DNA from: Ignavibacteria bacterium
GTDB taxonomy: Bacteria > Bacteroidota > Ignavibacteria > Kapaibacteriales > UBA2268
Direction: 5' to 3'
DNA: 64,000 bases
Assembly (NCBI GenBank): GCA_026416955.1
Contig: JAOAEE010000013.1
Span: forward strand, 1 to 64,000
Position 1 is the first letter of the stretch; each line of letters begins with the position of its first letter. The position numbers and the translations under genes were made by a program. The notes beneath the pieces are model-generated. The model searched no databases. It was not told the DNA's origin and was given only the letters and a program-made list of their open reading frames with translations. Below are positions 58,423-64,000 of the stretch, piece after piece.

Positions 58423-59388
58423 CTATTTTAAGACTAAAATATTTGCTGGTAGGACCCCATATTCAGCAAACCGGATTAAAGCTCGTTTCGAGTCTTCATC
58501 GATTACATCACCACTCGAAGCTATTAATAAGCCAGATGGAGTATAATAATTCTGATAAATTACCATCCCGGGTTCCAATTTATGTACCGGAACCCTTGAA
58601 ATAATCTTTTGTCCTAAAAGCCTCCGTTCCTCCTCCATCAGCTGAACAAAAACTTCTACATATTTTTTTTCGAAATGCAAACCTGCTCTTTCGTGTAAAT
58701 ACTTAATTGCAGACAAAAAGCGGTTACCACCAATGTCTGCCTTGCTCGGAGGTAATGTCGTTTGTGTCACATAAGCCATTGTTCTTGGGTCGCTTTCTTT
58801 CCTTACTTTGTAAACAAGATTATGAAATGTATTAACAATAGCAATAATTTTTGCCTCGGGATGTATTTGCTTATCTCTTAAACCTTGGGGAAACCCAGAA
58901 CCATCTAAATTTTCGTGGTGTTGGTAAACTATATCGGCAATAATATTAAATTCAGAAAATTTCTTCAAAATATCGCGACCCAATTCACAATGGGTATTGT
59001 AATATATTCTTTCTTTTTCGTTCAATTCTTGGGGAAATTTAATAAGAATGCTATCCTTAAAACCAACCTTACCAATATCGTGAAGTAATCCAGCTATTTG
59101 ACAATTCAGAACCGCTTCTTCGCTCAATCCTAATTCTTTAGCCAAAAGCATCGAATACTTGGATACAAATCTTGAATGAGAAGATTCATAAAACTTCTCT
59201 TGGAATGTAACTATTGCAGAAAGAATTTCGACAAATTGAAAAATACTATTGGCAAATTTTGTCGAAATTGTATCCAAAAGTGTTTCTAATTCATCAATTC
59301 TTTCAAGTTTCTCTTTCAACTGAAAGTTTAATTGTTTGTTTAATTCTATCAAGTCATCTACTTTTTGAATTTCTTCTTCTTGGTTCAT
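58423..59388 (-). CDS. HD-GYP domain c-di-GMP phosphodiesterase
   Basis: This 321-residue protein has an N-terminal coiled-coil region (about 1-60) and an HD-GYP domain with HD in LLHDIGK (103-104) and the extended HHENLDGSGFPQG (157-169). The third residue of GYP is replaced by Phe (GFP), which occurs in family members; activity is likely. Such enzymes degrade cyclic di-GMP and so affect attachment and motility. The gene is packed between murI (one base) and the receiver gene. Confidence 0.9.
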   Translation of the reverse strand: MNQEEEIQKVDDLIELNKQLNFQLKEKLERIDELETLLDTISTKFANSIFQFVEILSAIVTFQEKFYESSHSRFVSKYSMLLAKELGLSEEAVLNCQIAGLLHDIGKVGFKDSILIKFPQELNEKERIYYNTHCELGRDILKKFSEFNIIADIVYQHHENLDGSGFPQGLRDKQIHPEAKIIAIVNTFHNLVYKVRKESDPRTMAYVTQTTLPPSKADIGGNRFLSAIKYLHERAGLHFEKKYVEVFVQLMEEERRLLGQKIISRVPVHKLEPGMVIYQNYYTPSGLLIASSGDVIDEDSKRALIRFAEYGVLPANILVLK

Positions 59389-60216
59389 TTACTTACCAGA
59401 TAAATTTACAATTTCAATTTTATCCACTTCAAAGCCCAAAAAGGTTTTTGCAATTTCTTTAAAATTCATAGGCATATCAGTTAGATAGAACTCTACATTG
59501 GGGGATGGCAAAAAATTATCTTTTTCCTCTTGAAGTAATTTATTTTCGGCAAGTAGTCTTAAAGAAAATATTGCAGCTTGCTCCCCAGCATCAATTAATT
59601 CAACATCGGGTAAAATCTCCTTTATTACCTTTGTTAAAAGAGGATAATGCGTGCAACCAAGAATCAAAGTATCAATATTCATTTCAAGAAAATCAGAAAG
59701 ATACTCGTTTGCAACTAGCTTAGTTGCTGAATGATTGATAAACCCTTCTTCAACAAGTGGAACAAAAAGTGGACAAGGTTTTGCAAAAACTCTAAGTTCC
59801 GAGTTGTATGAATTTTGGGTAATGTAATCCTGGTAAGCATTGCTTGCAATTGTTGCTCTTGTCCCAATGACCCCAATTCTTTTGTTCCTACTTGCAATCA
59901 AAGCAGACTTTGTTGCAGGGCGAATCATTCCAACAACTGGTACCGCAGAAACTTTCTCAACTTCTTCAAGGGCAACCGAAGAAACTGTGTGACAAGCGAC
60001 AACGATTAATTTTACATTTTTAGAAAGAAGAAATTCTGTACATTCTTTTGCGTATTTTTTAATAGTTTCGGAGGATTTGTTTCCATAGGGAACTCTGGCA
60101 GTATCTCCAAGATAAATGTAACTTTCAAATGGAAGATATTTTATAAATTGTTTTAAAACGCTTAATCCTCCAACCCCTGAATCAAAGATACCTATTTTAC
60201 TTTTTTCCTCTTTCAC
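59389..60216 (-). CDS. murI: glutamate racemase
   Basis: This 275-residue enzyme makes D-glutamate for peptidoglycan. The catalytic Asp (FDSGVGG, Asp12), Cys75 (VVACHT) and Cys188 (GCTHYP) are present. The segment usually ACNTAS reads ACHTVS here, with His and Val substitutions near the catalytic Cys. It starts with GTG and no ATG is available upstream. It is divergent from dnaJ across 90 bases and begins the run to the OmpA-like gene. Confidence 0.94.
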   Translation of the reverse strand: MKEEKSKIGIFDSGVGGLSVLKQFIKYLPFESYIYLGDTARVPYGNKSSETIKKYAKECTEFLLSKNVKLIVVACHTVSSVALEEVEKVSAVPVVGMIRPATKSALIASRNKRIGVIGTRATIASNAYQDYITQNSYNSELRVFAKPCPLFVPLVEEGFINHSATKLVANEYLSDFLEMNIDTLILGCTHYPLLTKVIKEILPDVELIDAGEQAAIFSLRLLAENKLLQEEKDNFLPSPNVEFYLTDMPMNFKEIAKTFLGFEVDKIEIVNLSGK

Positions 60217-60306
60217 AAAGAAACTTTAAATAAATTTCAAAAATATAAAAATTCAAAGAAATTTAGTTAAATTTCGTTTTTAATATTGCAAATAGATATT
60301 GAATTT

Positions 60307-61251
60307 ATGGAATTTAAGGACTATTACAAAATATTAGGTGTAAATAAAAATGCTTCTCAAGAAGAAATAAAAAAGGCATACAGGAAACTTGCCCAAAAAT
60401 ATCATCCAGATAAGAATCCGGGAAATAAAGACGCAGAAGAAAAATTCAAAGAAATCAATGAAGCATACGAGGTGCTTTCGGACCCAGAAAAAAGACGAAA
60501 ATACGACAACCTTGAAACTTCTTGGTTTAATTTTCAACAACAAGGTGGCAGAGCAGACCAGTTCAACTGGTCCGATTGGTTTGCAAGTGAACCAGTTGGT
60601 ACAAGAAGGAACAGAAGGACTGGTTTTTCTTACCTTGATGAAATACTTGGTGGTGGCGGAAACTTTTCCGATTTCTTTGAAAAGATTTTTGGTTTCGACT
60701 TTGGCACTTTTACCCGACAAAAGGGAAGTAAAACTGAAACTCACACAAAAGACATTCATTATGAATTGTCTATTACTTTGGAGGAAGCCTTTAAAGGAAC
60801 AAATAAGATAATTGAAGTTGAAGGGAAAAAAATTGAAATCAAGATAAAACCCGGTATTGTTGACGGGCAAATTCTTAGAGTACCACTTAGAAGTGTTTTA
60901 GGGAAAACATCTAATTCAGATTTACTTGTAACTGTTAGAATTCTTCCCCATAAAAAAGTAGAAAGGAAAGGTGACGACCTATACGTAGATGTACCAATCG
61001 ACATTTTTAAACTTATTCTTGGAGGGGAATCAAAGATTAGAACTTTTGGTGGTTTGATAAAATTTAAAATTCCCCCTCGTTCCCAAAATGGTACAATCCT
61101 TCGGCTTAAGGGCCAGGGTATGCCAAAATACCACAACCCAAACGAACGCGGAGATTTATATCTTAAACTAATAGCAAAAATCCCAGAAAACCTTTCGGAT
61201 AAGGAGCTTGAAATTATTAAAGAATTGCAACAAACTCGTGAAAAAAATTAA
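60307..61251 (+). CDS. CbpA-type DnaJ co-chaperone
   Basis: This 314-residue protein has a J domain with HPD (33-35) followed by a Gly/Phe-poor linker and two C-terminal substrate-binding beta domains ([34 protein letters not shown]). The zinc finger of true DnaJ is missing, so it is CbpA-like. It delivers substrates to DnaK. The ATG at 60307 is preferred over a TTG at 60286. It is followed after 55 bases by the large surface protein gene. Confidence 0.93.
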   Translation: MEFKDYYKILGVNKNASQEEIKKAYRKLAQKYHPDKNPGNKDAEEKFKEINEAYEVLSDPEKRRKYDNLETSWFNFQQQGGRADQFNWSDWFASEPVGTRRNRRTGFSYLDEILGGGGNFSDFFEKIFGFDFGTFTRQKGSKTETHTKDIHYELSITLEEAFKGTNKIIEVEGKKIEIKIKPGIVDGQILRVPLRSVLGKTSNSDLLVTVRILPHKKVERKGDDLYVDVPIDIFKLILGGESKIRTFGGLIKFKIPPRSQNGTILRLKGQGMPKYHNPNERGDLYLKLIAKIPENLSDKELEIIKELQQTREKN

Positions 61252-61297
61252 TGAGAATTTTTTCCAAAAATAAATTAATTTTGTTTTTTGGTCTTCT

Positions 61298-61304
61298 GGG
61301 GGGG
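61298..61304 (+). repeat. G7 homopolymer at the start of the surface protein gene
   Basis: Seven G in a row, rare in this AT-rich DNA, lie two bases before the GTG start at 61307 and act as a Shine-Dalgarno-like site. They also lie inside a 19-codon frame beginning at an ATG at 61251 that overlaps the dnaJ stop. Adding one G would fuse that small frame to the large gene. Confidence 0.5.
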
Positions 61305-61306
61305 AA

Positions 61307-64000
61307 GTGAAACGTCTTTTGTTTCTTCTTTTTACTATTTTTTATTCTTCTCATATTATCATTGCTAGAATTATCAGTTTAGACTTCTTCACACAAAACG
61401 AAACAACTTTTGCAAAATTTATAGTAGTCAATCAACTTTCCAACATAATCTCTCCTATCGAGAAAAACGACTTACAAGTTTTTGAAAACGGAACATTAAT
61501 ACAAAATTTTAACTTAACGAATATTGAACCACCTACAAATAACACTTCTACATTGCTTTTCCTTTTTGACCTTTCTATTGGAAATATCGATACTTCAAAT
61601 AAATCATTAGCGATTAAAATATTGGACACTTTATTTAAAGAATTCCCAAATTGCAACAAAGGATTTTTAGGTTTCGATTTCGAAAATTATCTTTTCTGCA
61701 ATTTCACAAATGATGTACAAAAACTTACAAATTCAATTCAATACTTAAACAACCCTCCAAGTTCAAGTTCTAATTTCGATACTGCATTAATTGGAGTAAA
61801 TCTTGGTGCAATAAATCTTATCAAAAATAATTCAACCCCAAAAACAATAGTACTTATTACAGATAAAAATAAGGATTTTGATTTCCAAAAAGTCGAAAAA
61901 CTCTCAATAGAATTCGGAATAAAGTTCATCATAATACTTATTAATAACGAATCCAATGAGAAATTCCTCCGCTTTGCAAGAAATATTAATTCATATATAT
62001 TTTCCATAAATAAATATGATGAGCTACTCGATAAACTTTCGGCTTTAAGATTACTTGCTTACGATGGTAAACCAATATCAATTGAATGGAAAAACTTACC
62101 AATTTGTAACCAATTAAGGAATATAAAGATTATTTTTAAGAAAACGGATACTTTATTCTTTTTCACAACAGTGCAAAATTCAAGTTTGCCAATTTTAAAC
62201 GCTTATCCACCATTTTTAAGATATAGTTCAGTAATACCAGGTCAAAGTAAAGATTTAGAACTTACACTGGTCGCTCGAAATTTCAATATCAAAATAGATA
62301 GTTTTAAATTACACAATCCTCACTTCAAAATTATTTCTGGGAACATTTCATCACCATTTATTCTTTTAAAGGATTCTTCTCATAAACTAACAATTAGATT
62401 TACGCCTTCTGATTCTTCTATTGTTTTCGACAGCCTAGTTATTTATTCCGAGGCTTGTCAAGTAAAAAAAATAAACATCACTGGTGGTTTCCCCAACAAA
62501 AAACCCAAAGAAAGAACACTTTCAATACTCCATCCAGCGTGTGGAGACCAATTCTTTATTGGTGATACAATACATATTCGCTGGGAAGGTTTACTCCCAA
62601 CCGATGTCGTCCAACTTCAATACTCTACAAATGGTGGCGAAAGTTGGGATACACTTGCTATAAATGTTTTAGGTCTGGATTATAAATTCTACCTCGACCC
62701 AAATAAATTCCAAGAAACCGATTCGTTTTTAATCCGTGTAATCCAAATTTGGCCTAATAATGCTGGGGAGACAATTGAGTTGCGCCATTTAAGTGCTATC
62801 AACTCTGCCAATTTCAATAGAGATGCATCACTAATTGTAACATCAAGTAGCCACCCCGATGAATTTGCTTTAGTTTGGAATCCCGGTACTGGAAGCAAAA
62901 TATTTAACCTTAAAGGGCATACAAAGCAAGTCAATTGGTCTTGCTTCGACAACCAAGATAGGTATGTTATTACTGCATCCGACGATTCGACTTCAATCCT
63001 TTACGATATCAAAAGCGGAGACTCTCTTTTCACTTTCAAAGGTCACAAAAGTAAAGTAACTTCAGCAAATTTTAGCCCAGACGGAAACTATGTCGTAACT
63101 TCTGGCACTGATGGAAAATGTATCGTTTGGGACCTTAACAGTAAAAAGTCGGTCTATACTTTATCTACAGGAATAAACCCAATTTATTTTGCAAGTTTTA
63201 CACCCGATACAAATTTCATTGCATACGCTTCCTACGATGGAAATATATATTTATTTGACATAAAAAAACTTAAAGTTACTAAAACCTTCATTACTAAATT
63301 TGGTAACAACCATATCCACCATTTTTCATTTCATCAAGGAAATAAGAAACTCGCTGCTGCATCGCACCTTGGCTTGATTTTCATTTTTGATTACAATCCA
63401 GACGACACTACGACGAAAGTCTTCCCAAATTTCATACTTTCGCACGATACTATAAGTTATCCAGCAATAAATTCTGCATACTTTAACTCCAATGGTAATT
63501 GGTTAATTACCTCGGGCAGCGATTCAAGAATATTAAGATGGAATCCATTCACTGGTGAACTCATTGATTCTATTGCAATTGGAGAACACTCAAACTCTGT
63601 AACTTCTGCTTCTTTTAGTTTCGACGATGCTATGTTATTGACTTCAAGTTGGGACAGTACCGCAAAAATTTTCAACAGAACAAAACTTGGCTTGCAAATT
63701 GATACTACAGATTGTCTTTTTTCTATTGTGAAACCTAAGGTTTTATCCTATGATATCAATTTTGGAAAGGTATTCCTTGGAAAAGCAAAAGATACTTTAG
63801 TAAATCCAATTATCATTAATAATTCGAAAATTCCTTTGGTGATTGAAGAAATTTTGCAAAAAGGAGCAAATGAAAAAGAGTTTTCAATATTAACTCCCTA
63901 CCCCAAAACTATACTCAATCCAAATGATACCCTAAGCCTTGTTCTTAAATTTTCACCATTTGATGTAGGAACCCGAATCTCCAAGTTGGTTTTCAAATTC
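61307..64000 (+). CDS. large surface protein with VWA-like, Ig-like, WD40 and ASH modules (partial, runs off the right edge)
   Basis: The gene is open to the window edge (898 codons, no stop). From a GTG start, a signal segment (about 1-24) is followed by a VWA-like region with a degenerate MIDAS (LFDLSIG near 85). An ASH-like segment comes next, then an Ig-like module related to those of the metalloprotease (IRWEGL...STNGGESW), and WD40 repeats from about residue 500 (for example GHTKQVNWSC, GHKSKVTSANFSPDG). It ends in a choice-of-anchor D segment (INFGKVFLGKAKD). The C-terminus, where a T9SS sorting domain is likely, is outside the window. The start is supported by the purine-rich site and signal-like sequence, but no ATG is available. 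Confidence 0.8.
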   Translation, partial: MKRLLFLLFTIFYSSHIIIARIISLDFFTQNETTFAKFIVVNQLSNIISPIEKNDLQVFENGTLIQNFNLTNIEPPTNNTSTLLFLFDLSIGNIDTSNKSLAIKILDTLFKEFPNCNKGFLGFDFENYLFCNFTNDVQKLTNSIQYLNNPPSSSSNFDTALIGVNLGAINLIKNNSTPKTIVLITDKNKDFDFQKVEKLSIEFGIKFIIILINNESNEKFLRFARNINSYIFSINKYDELLDKLSALRLLAYDGKPISIEWKNLPICNQLRNIKIIFKKTDTLFFFTTVQNSSLPILNAYPPFLRYSSVIPGQSKDLELTLVARNFNIKIDSFKLHNPHFKIISGNISSPFILLKDSSHKLTIRFTPSDSSIVFDSLVIYSEACQVKKINITGGFPNKKPKERTLSILHPACGDQFFIGDTIHIRWEGLLPTDVVQLQYSTNGGESWDTLAINVLGLDYKFYLDPNKFQETDSFLIRVIQIWPNNAGETIELRHLSAINSANFNRDASLIVTSSSHPDEFALVWNPGTGSKIFNLKGHTKQVNWSCFDNQDRYVITASDDSTSILYDIKSGDSLFTFKGHKSKVTSANFSPDGNYVVTSGTDGKCIVWDLNSKKSVYTLSTGINPIYFASFTPDTNFIAYASYDGNIYLFDIKKLKVTKTFITKFGNNHIHHFSFHQGNKKLAAASHLGLIFIFDYNPDDTTTKVFPNFILSHDTISYPAINSAYFNSNGNWLITSGSDSRILRWNPFTGELIDSIAIGEHSNSVTSASFSFDDAMLLTSSWDSTAKIFNRTKLGLQIDTTDCLFSIVKPKVLSYDINFGKVFLGKAKDTLVNPIIINNSKIPLVIEEILQKGANEKEFSILTPYPKTILNPNDTLSLVLKFSPFDVGTRISKLVFKF

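Noticed and set aside
60238-60245. TAnnTTTG-type -7 box for murI on the minus strand
   Set aside because: The match (TATTTTTG) exists but no TTTG lies at the expected -33 spacing, so it is not reported as a promoter.
60334-60870. Minus-strand open frame of 178 codons opposite dnaJ
   Set aside because: It is antisense to a strongly conserved J-domain protein, with biased, Phe-rich composition.

Overview
This window is a low-GC, gene-dense stretch of bacterial chromosome. It holds 48 protein-coding genes that I can support, one of them cut by the right edge, plus one tRNA. No gap between genes exceeds about 160 bases, and I see no CRISPR array, insertion sequence, prophage or rRNA. The sequence points to the Bacteroidota/Chlorobiota (FCB) group. 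Three proteins end in type A sorting domains of the type IX secretion system (T9SS). Several genes encode OmpA-like envelope proteins, DUF4397-like modules and choice-of-anchor (ASH/SPD-2-like) modules, and a few promoters fit the TTTG / TAnnTTTG pattern. The mix of WD40, VWA and ASH modules with AT-rich DNA suggests a Kapabacteria- or Ignavibacteria-like lineage, but that placement is inference.

Layout. Bases 1-7,700 hold a TraB/GumN-like protein, an orphan sugar-type binding lipoprotein, a ferrous iron block (feoA, feoB and a DtxR-family regulator), a duplicated GT2-TPR glycosyltransferase and tRNA-Thr(CGT). Bases 7,696-12,502 are a tight minus-strand operon: a ClpB-like protein lacking its first AAA+ domain, a lipoprotein with VWA-like, OmpA and SPOR-like parts, a membrane-anchored monoheme cytochrome c, and an outer-membrane barrel carrying its own single heme motif. 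This is the most unusual cluster and could be an outer-membrane electron conduit. Bases 12,653-23,305 hold a small lipoprotein, proline dehydrogenase, a T9SS-exported metalloprotease, the smc-nuclease-mtgA operon and an HtrA protease. Bases 23,400-28,822 are an operon of prolyl oligopeptidase, ligA, two small unknowns and an OsmC protein.

Bases 28,916-44,954 are rich in secreted and surface proteins. A minus-strand run encodes a VWA/ASH T9SS protein, a DUF4397-like lipoprotein, a T9SS subtilase, an NAD-dependent epimerase and a penicillin acylase, flanked by beta-propeller proteins and an outer-membrane protein. rsmB follows. Bases 46,386-54,749 form one long SUF operon: Rrf2 regulator, sufB, sufC, sufD, sufS, sufU, sufT, ferredoxin, A-type carrier, Fe-superoxide dismutase and a DUF1848 protein. 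Bases 54,803-60,216 hold murI, an HD-GYP phosphodiesterase, a single-domain response regulator, holA and a double-OmpA protein. A divergent CbpA-type DnaJ comes next. The window ends inside a very large VWA-Ig-WD40-ASH surface protein that starts at a GTG behind a G7 tract.

How the genes work together: iron uptake (Feo/DtxR), Fe-S assembly (SUF), oxidative-stress defence (SOD, OsmC, HtrA) and the heme proteins form an iron and redox theme. The T9SS proteases, prolyl oligopeptidase and proline dehydrogenase suggest a lifestyle of protein degradation and peptide use.
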